NCBI GenBank assembly: GCA_041687455.1
Contig: JAWLBY010000018.1
Coordinates: 1-64,000 of the forward strand
Length of the DNA stretch: 64,000 nucleotides
Reading direction: 5' to 3'
From: JAWLBY01 sp041687455
Lineage (GTDB): Bacteria; Pseudomonadota; Gammaproteobacteria; Xanthomonadales; Xanthomonadaceae
Under the pieces are notes generated by a model. That model was given only the letters and a program-made list of their open reading frames with translations. It was not told where the DNA came from and made no database searches. Shown one piece after another: positions 9,261 through 19,300 of this stretch (position 1 is its first letter; the number at the start of each line of letters is the position of its first letter). A program made the position numbers and the translations under genes.

Positions 9261-9315
9261 TTGCACTTGTGTGACGCGGCGGCATGCTAGGCGGGGAATA
9301 TTGCAGTTGTGTGAC
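9261..9315 (-). repeat. direct repeat in the porin promoter region
   Basis: The 15-mers at 9261-9275 (TTGCACTTGTGTGAC) and 9301-9315 (TTGCAGTTGTGTGAC) differ at one base and are exactly 40 bp apart. The distal copy is part of the Pho-box-like element; the proximal one is a weaker copy 28 bp before the ATG. They may be an activator site plus an accessory or overlapping site. Confidence 0.6.
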
Positions 9316-9317
9316 AC
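9300..9317 (-). promoter_or_regulatory. Pho-box-like element of the porin gene
   Basis: Minus-strand heptamers GTGTCAC and CTGCAAT are separated by ACAA, each 5 of 7 to the PhoB consensus (GTGTCAC 6 of 7 if final C is allowed). Exactly 10 bp downstream is TAGCAT (9289-9284), a good -10 placed as in known PhoB-dependent promoters. The ATG lies 66 bp after the box. Confidence 0.75.
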
Positions 9318-9505
9318 CTTCGCACATGGCCTGTCGCCGCGCTGTCGGTCGGCGAGCCCGGGGGGGCGACACACGAGCGCGCACGCATTCGACCGGCCTG
9401 GTCTGCAGGCCGGGTGGTCGGTGCGTCGCGGTGGCCCCGGAGCGGGGTGGAATGGCCGGCTGCAGTCGTTGCCGCAGCGGCAGGGCTGGCGAATTGCCGC
9501 AGCGA

Positions 9506-9913
9506 TCAGAGCACGTCGCCGCCGCCCGAGAACATCTTCTCCAGCCGGTCGCTGAGCCCGCCGATCTCGATGATCAGCCGGTCGAGTTCCGCAGCCGACA
9601 GCGCGTCGTACGGTCGGTTCTCGCACAACTGCAGGTACGGCACGCCCTCGAGTTCGGATACCGCGAGATAGCCGACCCTCTGCTGCCAGTTGAACTGCAG
9701 TGCGCGGCGCGCGTCGATCGCGGTGACCGGCGCGACCGCCGACGACACGCGCAGATACTTGCGGCCGTCATCGTTGTCGAGCTCGGCGAGGAAGATGCTC
9801 TGCCGCCGGCTGCCCTGGTCCAGCGTCAGTTCGATGCAGATCAGGTACGGATCGTTGCTGGTGACGGTGTAGCGCGAGGCGATCTCGGCGCGGATCTGTT
9901 CGAAATTCTGCAT
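9506..9913 (-). CDS. conserved hypothetical protein, about 135 residues
   Basis: A soluble acidic protein with mixed alpha/beta character and no signal peptide. I recognise it only as a conserved hypothetical of xanthomonads; the central stretch YLRVSSAVAPV looks conserved. The length and layout could fit a YbjN or secretion-chaperone-like fold, but this is a guess. The ATG (MQNFEQ) is divergent from the alkyltransferase-like gene with 45 bp between starts. No function can be assigned. Confidence 0.75.
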   Translation of the reverse strand: MQNFEQIRAEIASRYTVTSNDPYLICIELTLDQGSRRQSIFLAELDNDDGRKYLRVSSAVAPVTAIDARRALQFNWQQRVGYLAVSELEGVPYLQLCENRPYDALSAAELDRLIIEIGGLSDRLEKMFSGGGDVL

Positions 9914-9958
9914 TGGATTGGTCTGGCAGCCTTGGCGTGGCGGGTATGCTACCGGCCG

Positions 9959-10315
9959 ATGAATCGGATGTCTTGCGCAACGCCCGATGCCGACGAAGCG
10001 CCGCTGGCCGAGCGGATCATCGCCGTCGTCCGCGCGATACCGGCCGGCAGCGTGTCCAGTTACGGCGTGGTGGCCCGGCGCGCCGGCCTGGCGCGCGGTG
10101 CGCGGCTCGCTGCCCGGGTGCTGTCCCGCAACGAGGATCCGACACTGCCGTGGCATCGGGTCGTGCGGGCCGACGGTCGGATCGCGTTTCCGGTCGGTTC
10201 GGCGGCCCATGACGAACAGGCCAGGCGGCTGCAGGCCGAAGGCGTCAGGCTGGTCCGCGGACGGGTCGCCATGCCGCATCGGCAGGACGATCTCGACGCG
10301 GCGATCTGGGGTTGA
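9959..10315 (+). CDS. alkyltransferase-like protein (ATL, MGMT family)
   Basis: The 118-residue protein is the DNA-binding domain of O6-alkylguanine-DNA alkyltransferases. The acceptor motif PCHR is replaced by PWHR (Trp65), the signature of ATL proteins, which bind O6-alkylguanine and hand it to nucleotide excision repair without removing it. The helix-turn-helix region IPAGSVSSYGVVARRAG is intact. A second Met at position 4 is an alternative start. It is divergent from the hypothetical at 9506. Confidence 0.92.
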   Translation: MNRMSCATPDADEAPLAERIIAVVRAIPAGSVSSYGVVARRAGLARGARLAARVLSRNEDPTLPWHRVVRADGRIAFPVGSAAHDEQARRLQAEGVRLVRGRVAMPHRQDDLDAAIWG

Positions 10316-10453
10316 GCCCGGCGGCGCGGCCGACCTCAGCCCAATCCGGGCCGCGGCAGGCCGATTCAGCCGGGCGCGACCGGCCGGCCCGGTATCATGG
10401 CGGTTCGCGCGTTGCCGCGGCGGCATTCCTGCCGCATCACTGACGGAGTCCGC

Positions 10454-11092
10454 ATGTTCGACAACATCCCGCCGGTCTGCCGCATGCTGCTGATCGCGAA
10501 CGGCATCGTGTTCCTGCTGCAGATGCTGGTCGGACCGCTGTTGCCGTTCATGCTGTGGCCGCTCGGCGACTATGCGCTGCACGACGGGCGCAGCGTGGTC
10601 CAGGTCGGGTTCCTGCCGTGGCAGGTGTTCACCTACGGCTTCATGCACGGCAATTTCGCGCACCTGTTCTTCAACATGTTCGGCCTGCTGATGTTCGGCA
10701 CCGAGATCGAGCGCTACTGGGGCAGCCGACGGTTCGGCATCTACTACTTCACCTGCCTGGTCGGCGCCGGCCTCGTGCAGCTCGTCGTCGCGACCGCCGC
10801 CGCCGGGTCGGCGCTGGGTCCGTATCCCACGATCGGTGCCTCGGGCGGCGTGTTCGGCGTGCTGCTCGCGTTCGGCATGATGTTCCCGCACCGGCAGGTC
10901 ATGCTGCTGATTCCGCCGATTCCGATGAAGGCGCGCACGCTGGTGATCGGATACGGCGCGCTGGAGCTGTTCCTCGGTGTCGCCAGCACCGGCAGCGGCG
11001 TGGCGCACTTCGCGCATCTCGGCGGGATGCTGTTCGGCTTCCTGCTGATCCAGTACTGGCGCGGACGCTGGCCGTTCGAGCGTCGACGCTGA
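10454..11092 (+). CDS. rhomboid-family intramembrane serine protease
   Basis: The 212-residue membrane protein has six predicted membrane segments. The catalytic pair is visible as GASGG (Ser130) and AHLGG (His188); the second segment has HGNFAHLFFNM, including the oxyanion Asn. It cleaves membrane proteins inside the bilayer; the substrate is unknown. The ATG at 10454 follows GGAGTCC. It lies just before the Pho box of the TonB operon but seems unrelated to phosphate. Confidence 0.93.
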   Translation: MFDNIPPVCRMLLIANGIVFLLQMLVGPLLPFMLWPLGDYALHDGRSVVQVGFLPWQVFTYGFMHGNFAHLFFNMFGLLMFGTEIERYWGSRRFGIYYFTCLVGAGLVQLVVATAAAGSALGPYPTIGASGGVFGVLLAFGMMFPHRQVMLLIPPIPMKARTLVIGYGALELFLGVASTGSGVAHFAHLGGMLFGFLLIQYWRGRWPFERRR

Positions 11093-11140
11093 GCGAGCGC
11101 CGATCGGACCGCGATGCGGTCGCACCGCAGGCATTCCAGC

Positions 11141-11169
11141 ATGTCATGAGGATGTAACGCGCAGGTCAT
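11141..11169 (+). promoter_or_regulatory. Pho box (three heptamers) of the DUF3450-TonB operon
   Basis: Heptamers ATGTCAT (11141), ATGTAAC (11152) and AGGTCAT (11163) occur at exact 11-bp steps, with 6, 5 (allowing C at the last position) and 5 of 7 matches to CTGTCAY. Ten bases after the second heptamer is TACGCT (11169-11174), a usable -10. The first gene of the operon starts 52 bp after the box. Confidence 0.75.
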
Positions 11170-11221
11170 ACGCTGCCGCTCATGTCGCTCGGCGCCTGTG
11201 CGCCGTCACCGGAGTGTCACG

Positions 11222-11980
11222 ATGGTCCGCCCGTTGTTCCTGCCTGTCGCCGGCCTCGCACTCGCGCTGGTCTCCGCCGGCGCCGCTGCCGCGCCCGAGC
11301 CGTTGAGCGATCGGTTGATCGCGCTGCGCTCGGAAATCGAAGCGTTGAACCATGAGCTCGATCTGCTGCGCGAGGAGCAACGCACGACACTGGCGGGGCT
11401 CGCAGCGCAGCGTGCCGAACTTGCCGCCGGCGTCGACCGGCAGCAACTGGCCGCCCGCGAAGCGCAGCGCAAGCTCGACGAGGCGGCGGCCCGGATCGCC
11501 GAAGCCGGGGCCGGCGGCGACGCCCTGCGACCGCTGATCGAGCAGGCGGTCGACGCACTCGAACTGCACGTTCGTGCCGGCTTGCCGTTCAAGGTCGAGG
11601 AACGGGTTGCCGAGATCGAGACGTTCCGTGGCCAGCTCGCCAACGGAAGCGTGCCGCCGGCGCGTGCGATCAACCGGTTGTGGGCGTTCTTCGAGGACGA
11701 GTTCCGGCTGACCCGCGACAACAGCCTGCACAGCCAGACCATCGCGCTCGGCGACGAGCGCCTGCTGGCCGACGTCGCCAAGCTCGGCAGCATGCAGTTG
11801 TACTTCCGCACCCGGGACGGTCGGGTCGGGCAGGCCGTGCCGGTCGCTGGCGGCTGGCGTTATGTCGTGGCCGAACAGCCTGACGACGCGGCGCGCATCG
11901 CGGCGTTGTTCGATGCGCTGAAGAAGCAGATCCGGCAGGGCTATTTCGAATTGCCGCTGCTGGCCGGAGCTGCGCGATGA
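11222..11980 (+). CDS. DUF3450 periplasmic protein of a TonB2-type system
   Basis: The 252-residue protein has a signal peptide (cleavage after AGAAAA), a long coiled coil (about residues 35-105) and a C-terminal domain. DUF3450 proteins are encoded ahead of ExbB/ExbD/TonB2 clusters in gammaproteobacteria and are thought to assist energy transduction in the periplasm. The ATG at 11222 was chosen because GGAG lies 7 bp upstream; a GTG at 11198 would spoil the signal peptide. It overlaps the next gene by ATGA. Confidence 0.92.
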   Translation: MVRPLFLPVAGLALALVSAGAAAAPEPLSDRLIALRSEIEALNHELDLLREEQRTTLAGLAAQRAELAAGVDRQQLAAREAQRKLDEAAARIAEAGAGGDALRPLIEQAVDALELHVRAGLPFKVEERVAEIETFRGQLANGSVPPARAINRLWAFFEDEFRLTRDNSLHSQTIALGDERLLADVAKLGSMQLYFRTRDGRVGQAVPVAGGWRYVVAEQPDDAARIAALFDALKKQIRQGYFELPLLAGAAR

Positions 11981-13368
11981 AGCGTCTGCTGCTGTCGATG
12001 CTGTTGGCGACGACGGCGACCGTCCACGCCCAGCCGGCTGCGACGGCGACTCCGGCCGCCCCATCGGTGTCGCTGGAAGACGCATACAAGCGAGAATTCG
12101 CGCTGCTCGAAGCACAGAAGCGCGAGTTGCAGGTGCGGCTGGCCGACACGAAACGCCAGTTCGCCGCCGAGCGCGAGCGCCTGCAGCGGGACACCGGCAC
12201 GCTGGAAGGGCAGGTGCTGCTCGCCCAGGCCGAGGCAGAGCGTCGGATCGACGCCCTGGCCCGCGCCGAGCAGCAGGAACAGGCCGGCGTCGACGACCGC
12301 GAACTGATCGAGGCGACGCTGGAGCAGGCGCGCTCGACGCTCGGCGGCTTCGGTCATCTGGCGCTTGCGCAGGCCGCCGACCAGCCGGGTGACGCGCAAC
12401 TGCAGATCGCGTTCGACGCGGCGCTCGAGACGTTGCGCACGCTCGGCTCGGTGCAGGCCGCGCCTGGCGCGTTCTTCCTGCCGGACGGCAGCGAGGTGCA
12501 GGGTACGCTGATCCGCTTCGGCAACATTGCCGCGTTCGCTGTCAGCGATGCGGCGAGCGGTGCATTGGTGCCGGCCGGCGGAGGTCGCTTCCGGCTCTTC
12601 AACGCACCGCAGGCGGCAGACACCGCGCAGGCACTGGCCGCGGCACAGCACCCCGGGCTGCTGCGCGCATACCTGTTCGAGAACGCCGACATCGCGGTGA
12701 TCGAGCCGGAAGTGAAGACGATCGGCGGCGAAATCGCCAAGGGCGGCATGATCGGGGTCGTGATCCTGCTGCTCGGACTGCTGGCGCTGGTGTTGGTCGC
12801 GCTGCGCGCGGTGTTCCTGCAGCGCGCCGGTGCCAGCATTGGCGCGATCCTCGACGCGGTGCAGCCGGCGATGCACGTCGGCGCCGACCAGGCGATCGCC
12901 GCCGTCAAGCGATTCAAGGGGTCGGCGGCGCGCGTCGTGACTGCAGCGCTGCGCAACATCGATCGTGATCGCGAGCATCTCGAGGACATCGTGTCGGAAT
13001 CGATCCTGCACGAATCGTCGCGGCTGGCGCGCTTCGGCGCGGTGATCATGACGGTCGCCGCGGTCGCTCCGCTGCTCGGTCTGCTCGGCACCGTGACCGG
13101 CATGATCCAGACCTTCGACGTGATCACCGAATTCGGCACATCGGATCCGAAGCTGCTGTCCGGCGGCATCGCCACGGCGCTGGTCACCACCGAGCTCGGT
13201 CTGATCGTCGCGATCCCGTGCCTGCTGGCCGGCTCGCTGCTGAACGGCTGGGCCGAACGGATCAAGGACGACATGGAAAAGGCCGCGCTGCGGGTGATCA
13301 CGCTGGCGCATGGGGCACGTGTCGTGCGCGATGCCGCGGTCGTTCGCGGCTCCGCCACCGTCGCCTGA
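11977..13368 (+). CDS. large MotA/TolQ/ExbB-type proton channel (TtpC-like)
   Basis: The 463-residue protein has a signal peptide, a periplasmic coiled-coil domain of about 230 residues, one membrane segment (GGMIGVVILLLGLLALVLV) and a C-terminal ExbB-like domain with two segments containing VAAVAPLLGLLGTVTGMIQTF. This layout is that of TtpC in the Vibrio TonB2 system, an ExbB-like protein with an extra periplasmic domain. It should act with the second ExbB, ExbD and TonB at the inner membrane. Coupled by overlap with DUF3450. Confidence 0.93.
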   Translation: MKRLLLSMLLATTATVHAQPAATATPAAPSVSLEDAYKREFALLEAQKRELQVRLADTKRQFAAERERLQRDTGTLEGQVLLAQAEAERRIDALARAEQQEQAGVDDRELIEATLEQARSTLGGFGHLALAQAADQPGDAQLQIAFDAALETLRTLGSVQAAPGAFFLPDGSEVQGTLIRFGNIAAFAVSDAASGALVPAGGGRFRLFNAPQAADTAQALAAAQHPGLLRAYLFENADIAVIEPEVKTIGGEIAKGGMIGVVILLLGLLALVLVALRAVFLQRAGASIGAILDAVQPAMHVGADQAIAAVKRFKGSAARVVTAALRNIDRDREHLEDIVSESILHESSRLARFGAVIMTVAAVAPLLGLLGTVTGMIQTFDVITEFGTSDPKLLSGGIATALVTTELGLIVAIPCLLAGSLLNGWAERIKDDMEKAALRVITLAHGARVVRDAAVVRGSATVA

Positions 13369-13382
13369 CGAGTCGCGGCGCC

Positions 13383-14003
13383 ATGCACCCTGCGACTTCC
13401 GATCCGGGACTGGCCGCGGCACTGGCCGGCTATCTCGATGCCGGCGGTTTCGTGATGCCGCCGCTGCTGCTGGTCACACTGGTGCTGTGGTATGCGATCG
13501 GCGCGCGTTGGAGTCTGTTGCGCCGCGGCAGCAAGAAGAACGTCCGCGTATTGCTGCGGCGCCATCTCGACGGTCGCGGAAAGCCCGATCGCGGCATCGT
13601 CGACGCGGCGATCGCCCGCGGCCTCGCCGTGCGCGCCACCTCGCGCGACTGGTTGCGTCGCCGGCTCGACGATGCGTTCGCCGATGCCGAGCAGTCGACC
13701 CGGCGGCACGCCGCGACGATCACCGCGATGGTCGCGGTTGCTCCGTTGCTCGGCCTGCTCGGCACCGTGGCCGGCATGATCGAGACCTTCGACTCGCTCG
13801 GCGACATGACGCTGTTCTCGCAGTCCGGCGGCATTGCCGGCGGCATCGCGACAGCATTGTTCACGACCCAGATGGGGCTGGTGGTCGCGGTGCCTGGGGT
13901 GATCTGCAAGGTGCTGCTCGACCGCCGCGCCGCACGGATCGCCGCCGACCTCGCCCAGATCAAGGACCTGCTGACCGCGGACGCGATTCCCGGTTCGGAG
14001 TAG
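13383..14003 (+). CDS. exbB: ExbB proton channel (short form)
   Basis: The 206-residue inner-membrane protein has three membrane segments and the conserved channel helix VAPLLGLLGTVAGMIETF, followed by the GGIAGGIATALFTTQMGLVVAVPG segment. It forms the proton-driven motor with ExbD. It starts 15 bp after the long ExbB-like gene and is separated from exbD by 3 bp. Confidence 0.95.
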   Translation: MHPATSDPGLAAALAGYLDAGGFVMPPLLLVTLVLWYAIGARWSLLRRGSKKNVRVLLRRHLDGRGKPDRGIVDAAIARGLAVRATSRDWLRRRLDDAFADAEQSTRRHAATITAMVAVAPLLGLLGTVAGMIETFDSLGDMTLFSQSGGIAGGIATALFTTQMGLVVAVPGVICKVLLDRRAARIAADLAQIKDLLTADAIPGSE

Positions 14004-14006
14004 ACG

Positions 14007-14420
14007 ATGTTCAAGCCGCGCCAGCGAGCCAATACCGATCCGGCCGTCGACCTGACGCCGATGATCGACATGACCTTCATCCTGCTGATCTTCTTCATGG
14101 TCTCGACGACCTTCGTCAAGGACATGAAGATCGACCTGTCGCGGCCGTCTGCGCAGAGCCAGAGCGTCGCATCGACCAGGGCAGTCCGGATCTACATCGA
14201 TCGCCAGGGCGAGACGTGGCTCGATGGCCAGTCGGTGCGGCCATGGGTGATCCAGAGCCGCGTTCGCGACCTGCTGCGCGGCATGACGTCGAAGTCGGTG
14301 CTGGTCGTGACCGATGCGCAGGTTCCGTCGCAGAAGCTGATCGACGTGGTCGACGCCGCGCGGCTTGCCGGCGCCGAGGACGTCGGTGTCGCCACCGTGG
14401 CCGAAGCCGGCGAGGGCTGA
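14007..14420 (+). CDS. exbD: ExbD biopolymer transport protein
   Basis: The 137-residue protein has a short cytoplasmic N-terminus, a single membrane helix starting LTPMIDMTFILLIFFMV, whose Asp is the proton-carrying residue, and a periplasmic ExbD domain. It works with ExbB and TonB. Tightly packed between exbB and tonB. Confidence 0.96.
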   Translation: MFKPRQRANTDPAVDLTPMIDMTFILLIFFMVSTTFVKDMKIDLSRPSAQSQSVASTRAVRIYIDRQGETWLDGQSVRPWVIQSRVRDLLRGMTSKSVLVVTDAQVPSQKLIDVVDAARLAGAEDVGVATVAEAGEG

Positions 14421-14422
14421 CG

Positions 14423-15055
14423 GTGCAACTGCATCGCGACCCGCGCTGGATCGGCGCCGCGTCGGCGCTTGGTGGTGTCGCGCTGGTGCTGGCGCTGCTG
14501 CTGTTCATGAACCACCGGATCACGCGACCGGACGGGGACGACGGCGAATCGTTCAGTGCGATCGCGGTGGTCAAGCAGGAGCCGCCGAAGCCGCAGGAAC
14601 CGGTGCGCCGCCGCGAGCCGCCCAAACGAAAACCGGCACGCAGCGCGCCGGCGCCACTGCTCGGGTTCGAGTCCGGACTGGCCGGCGCCAACTTCGGCCT
14701 GCCGGGGCTCGATGCCAACGAGCTCGATCTCGGCGATGGCCTGCTGGGCGACGCCGGCCCCGTCGTGATGACCGACGACAGCGTCGACGTCGCGCCGCGG
14801 CCGCTGAACCAGCCACCGATGAGCTATCCGGCGCGGGCCAAGGCCGGCGGCGTGACCGGCTACGTGCTGCTCAGCGTGCTGATCGGACCGACCGGCCGGG
14901 TCGAGCAGGTCCGGGTACTGGAGTCGCAGCCGTCCGGTGTGTTCGACGAGGTCGCGCTGGCCGGCGTCCGTCAATGGACCTTCGAACCGGCCAGCTACAA
15001 GGGCGAGAACGTGCGCGTCTGGGCGCGGCAACGGGTGAGGTTCGATCTGTCATGA
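14423..15055 (+). CDS. tonB: TonB-family energy transducer
   Basis: The 210-residue protein starts at a GTG 2 bp after the exbD stop. It has an N-terminal membrane helix, a short Pro/Lys-rich stretch (PPKPQEPVRRREPPKRKPA) and a C-terminal TonB domain (about residues 135-210) with YPARAKAGGVTGYVLLSV and QWTFEPASY. The periplasmic linker is short and partly acidic rather than a long Pro-Lys spacer, as seen in TonB2-type proteins that need a DUF3450/TPR partner. It overlaps the next gene by ATGA. Confidence 0.93.
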   Translation: MQLHRDPRWIGAASALGGVALVLALLLFMNHRITRPDGDDGESFSAIAVVKQEPPKPQEPVRRREPPKRKPARSAPAPLLGFESGLAGANFGLPGLDANELDLGDGLLGDAGPVVMTDDSVDVAPRPLNQPPMSYPARAKAGGVTGYVLLSVLIGPTGRVEQVRVLESQPSGVFDEVALAGVRQWTFEPASYKGENVRVWARQRVRFDLS

Positions 15056-16314
15056 GTCAGACGGAAGCAGGTCGCGGGCGAGCGCGGCGCACGACCGAGA
15101 CTGCGCGTGGCGGTCGGGCGGCGACGCCGGTCGCCGGGGCGACGCGGAACCGGCCGGCTCTGGCGATCGCCACGCTGCTCGTGTGGGCATCGCTGCTGTG
15201 GTCGAGCGCGCCGTCGGCGGCGGCTCGCAACGACGAAGTCGATTACGTCGCACTGGCGGCGCTGCTCGCCCGCGACGGCGAATACGAGCGCGCCGAACAG
15301 GCGCTGGCCAGCGTCGATGCCGATGCCGATGGCATCGATCGGATCACCTTCCACACGGTGCGCGGCCTGCTCGCCCGGCAGGCGCAGCAGCACGCGCAGG
15401 CGGTCGAGGAATTTGCCGCTGCTGCCGCGGCTGCCGCGACCGGCGAGGCCGATCCGCTGCTGCATCTGTACCGGGCACAATCGCTGTTTGCGGTGGAGCG
15501 TTACGCCGAGGCACTGGCCGCGATCGAGGCCGCCGGCGACGCGGTGCTGCCGCTGTCCGGCGCATGGCTGATGCGCGCACACGCGCAATGGATGCTCGGC
15601 CAGCGCCAGCCAGCGCTCGACACGCTGGCAGCGGCCGGCGCCCGCTTCGCGGATAACACATCGTTCCAGCGGCGGCAGGTGTTGTACCTGATCGAGGCCG
15701 GGCTGTTCGCCGAGGCGGCGCGGATCGGCCGCGAGCAGCTCGCCGGCAGCGATGCCGGACCGGACGACTTCGTCGCGATCGGCACCGCGCTGCGGCGGGC
15801 CGGCAGCATCGACGAGGCACTGCGCTTCCTCGAGACCGCACGACTGCGCCATCCCGGGCATGGCGGGATCGCCCGCGCGCTGGCGCAAGCCTGGCTCGAG
15901 CGCGGTCATCCGTTGGCTGCGGCTGAGGTGCTGGCGCCACAGGCCGAACGCGAGCCGGAGTTGCTGGTCGAGGTGGCCGAGCTGTTCCGTCGCGCCGGGC
16001 ATCTGCAACGCGCGCTGGCCCTGAACGGTCGCGTCGCCGATCCGGCCAGCAAACTGAAGCAGCGTGTCGGCCTGCTGCTGGAGTTGCGACGGTACACGCA
16101 GGTCACGGCACTGGAACCGGCACTGGCCCGCGCCAGCCTGCTCGGCGACGAGGATCTGCGCTATGCGCTGGCCTACGCGCACTACCTGCAAGGCGACTTC
16201 GAAGCTGCCGAGAAACACCTGACGCGACTGACCCGTCCCGAACTGTTCCGGCGCGCCACCGAACTGCGGCGATTGATGCAGGACTGCGGCGCGGAACGCT
16301 GGAGCTGCGCGTGA
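15052..16314 (+). CDS. TPR-repeat protein of the TonB cassette
   Basis: The 420-residue protein has an N-terminal hydrophobic segment ending SSAPSAAA (signal peptide or anchor) behind a basic leader, then nearly continuous tetratricopeptide repeats rich in Ala and Leu. In TonB2 clusters this slot is taken by TtpA-like TPR proteins that help the TonB2 complex span the periplasm. Start and stop overlap both neighbours by ATGA/GTGA, so it is translated in step with tonB and the receptor. Confidence 0.9.
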   Translation: MSQTEAGRGRARRTTETARGGRAATPVAGATRNRPALAIATLLVWASLLWSSAPSAAARNDEVDYVALAALLARDGEYERAEQALASVDADADGIDRITFHTVRGLLARQAQQHAQAVEEFAAAAAAAATGEADPLLHLYRAQSLFAVERYAEALAAIEAAGDAVLPLSGAWLMRAHAQWMLGQRQPALDTLAAAGARFADNTSFQRRQVLYLIEAGLFAEAARIGREQLAGSDAGPDDFVAIGTALRRAGSIDEALRFLETARLRHPGHGGIARALAQAWLERGHPLAAAEVLAPQAEREPELLVEVAELFRRAGHLQRALALNGRVADPASKLKQRVGLLLELRRYTQVTALEPALARASLLGDEDLRYALAYAHYLQGDFEAAEKHLTRLTRPELFRRATELRRLMQDCGAERWSCA

Positions 16315-19300
16315 GCCGCCGCACCCTTTGTCGGACATCGATCGTGAAACGCACGCTGCTTGCCATCGCCGCCTCCGGCTTCGTCGCAGGATTCGCCGTT
16401 GCCGCCGAGCCGGCCGAGCTGTCGCTGATCCTGTTCGACGGGCAGACGCCGCTGTCCGAAGCCGAAGTGCACGTCGACGGCGCCCTGCAGGGGCTGACCA
16501 ACCGTGACGGTGCGGCACGACTGGCGCTGCCGGCCGGTGCGCATCGCCTGCAGGTGCGACGCGGCGACCAGGAGCTGCTGGCGCTCGATCTCGATCTGCA
16601 CGAGGACGAGAACGCCGAGATGATCGCCACGCTGGTGGCCGGCCAACCGGCGCGGGTGGCGTTCGAGAGCACGCACGGATCGAAGACGGTGGTGCCTGCG
16701 ACAGATGAGGAAGTTCCGGCGGCCGAGTTCGGCACACTGGCTGGCCGGATCGTCAGCGGCGAGGACGGCAAGCCGATCGCCGCCGCGCGAATCTACATCG
16801 CCGGTACGCCGATCGATCTGGTCAGCGATGCGGACGGCCGCTTCACTGCGCCGATGGCAGCCGGACGCTACTCACTCTCGGTGCTGGCCGGCACGTTTGC
16901 ACCGCAGACCCTGAACGACGTCGAGATCACCGTCGACGCGACCACCGAACACACCATCGAGCTGTCACCGGCAGGCCTCGAATTGCCCGAGTTCGTCGTG
17001 CTCGAGCCGTACGTCGAAGGCTCGCTGGCATCGTTCGTCGAGGAGCGCCGCAGTTCGTCGGCGGTGGCCGACATCCTTGGCGCCGAACAGATCTCGCGTG
17101 CCGGCGATTCCGATGCCGCAGGCGCGTTGAAGCGGGTCACCGGCCTGACGCTGGTCGACGGCAAGTTCGTCTACGTTCGCGGGCTCGGCGAGCGCTATTC
17201 GAGCACGCTGCTGAACGGCGCCCAGGTGCCGAGCCCGGATCCGACCCGGCGCGTCGTGCCGCTCGACCTGTTTCCGACCGAAGTGCTGTCCGGCATCGTC
17301 GTCCAGAAGACATACTCGGCCGACATGCCCGGCGAGTTCGGTGGCGGCACGATCCAGTTGCGCACCCGCGGTGCGCCGGAGACGTTCCTGTTCAAGGCCT
17401 CCGCCAGCCTCGGCTACGCCGACGGCACGACCGGCAGCGACGGCTTGCGCTACGACGGCGGCAATCGCGACTGGACCGGCTTCGACAGCACCCGCGACGC
17501 GCCTGCCGGACTGCTCGACGCGCGGCTGCCGAGCGAACCTGCAGCGCTCGAATCGCTCGGCGAGGCGCTGGCCGCGCAGGGCTATCGTGTCGATCCTCGC
17601 TCGATCGGACCGGACAGCGGTTTCGCGCTCGCCCTCGGCGACCGTTGGCAATTCGGCGACCGCGCCTGGAGCCTCGGCTACATCGCCGCGCTGCGTTATT
17701 CGCAGCACTGGGATTCGCGCACCGAGCGGCGTCGTTTCTACGGCCTGACCGGCGGCGACCTGGTGCCGATCGAGGATTACACACGCGAGCAGACCGAGCG
17801 CGCGATCGACGCCAGCGGTTTCCTGTCGCTGGCCGCGGAGATCGGCGATCGGCACGCGCTGACGGCCAACCTGCTGCGGGTGCGGCAGACCACCGACGAG
17901 GCGCAGGTCGATCAGGGCATCACCGATTCCGGCAACGACGACCGGATCACGACGCTAGAGTGGATCGAGAACGAACTGGTCACGCTGCAACTGCTCGGCG
18001 AGCACGAGATTCCCGCGCTCGGCGGATTGCAGCTCAACTGGCGCGTCACCGATGCCGAAGCATCGCGCTACGCACCGAACCGGCGCTCGTACCGCTTCAC
18101 GCTCGACGAGGGGCTCGGCGACTACGTGTTCGAGAGCTTCAACGAGCAGCGTTACGAATTCCTGCAGGATGATGCCCGCGAGTTCGGCATCGATCTTCGC
18201 TATCCGATCGCGCTCGGCGGCGACGACGCACTGACGCTGCGCGCCGGCGCCAGCCGGCTCGAGCGCGAGCGTGAATCGAGCATCCGCCGCTACCGTTTCG
18301 GCGGCCGCCGGCCGCCCGGCCCGGTGTTCGACTACGACACGCTTCTGAACCCGGACACGATCGGTCCCGGAGGCCTCGTGCTGCAGGACCGCAGCCTGCC
18401 GACCGATGCCTACACCGCCGATGTCGCGCTCGATGCGCAGTATCTCGGTGCCGATCTGGTCTGGCACGACTGGCGGTTCGATTTCGGCGTGCGCCGCGAG
18501 GCGATCGCGCAGCGCGTCACCACCGTGCGGCCGTTCGATCCGAACGCGACGCCCGAAGTCGGCCTGCTTGAAGCCACCGACCTGTTGCCGTCGGCCGCGC
18601 TGACCTGGCGCTATTCCGAGGCGGCGCAGTGGCGGCTCGGCTACAGCAGCACGCTGTCGCGGCCGGACATCCGCGAACAGTCGCGCTCGAACTTCATCGA
18701 TCCGTTGCTCGACATCCGCGTCGAAGGCAACCCGGAACTGAAGCAGGCCGCCATCCGCCATCTCGACCTGCGCTGGGAGTATTACTTCTCGCCAGTTGAA
18801 AGCCTGTCGATCGCGCTGTTCTCGAAGGCGTTCAGTGACCCGATCGAGCTGGTCAGTTCGCCGGCTTCGGGTAGCCTGCTGCAGATCGCCAACGCCGATT
18901 CGGCCAGCAATCGCGGCATCGAGTTCGATCTCTATCGCAGCTTCGGTGCGCTGCGTGCGATCGACTGGCTGCCGCGATGGCTGCGTGCGGATGCGCTCGA
19001 CAACCTGTACTTCGGCGCGAACTATGCGTGGATCGATTCCGAAGTCGATCTCGGCGGCAACCAGGGCATCCAGACCAATGCGACCCGGCCGTTGCAGGGA
19101 CAGTCTTCGTACGTGGCCAACCTGTCGCTGGCATGGATCGATCCGGACGAGCGCTTCGAGGCGACGCTGCTGTACAACGTCTCCGGTCCGCGCATCAGTC
19201 AGGTCGGCGTCAGCGGCAAGCCGGACATCTACGAGCAACCGTTTCATGCGCTCGACTTCACGTTCGGCGCGGCGCTGGGTGACGGCTGGAAGCTGAAGGC

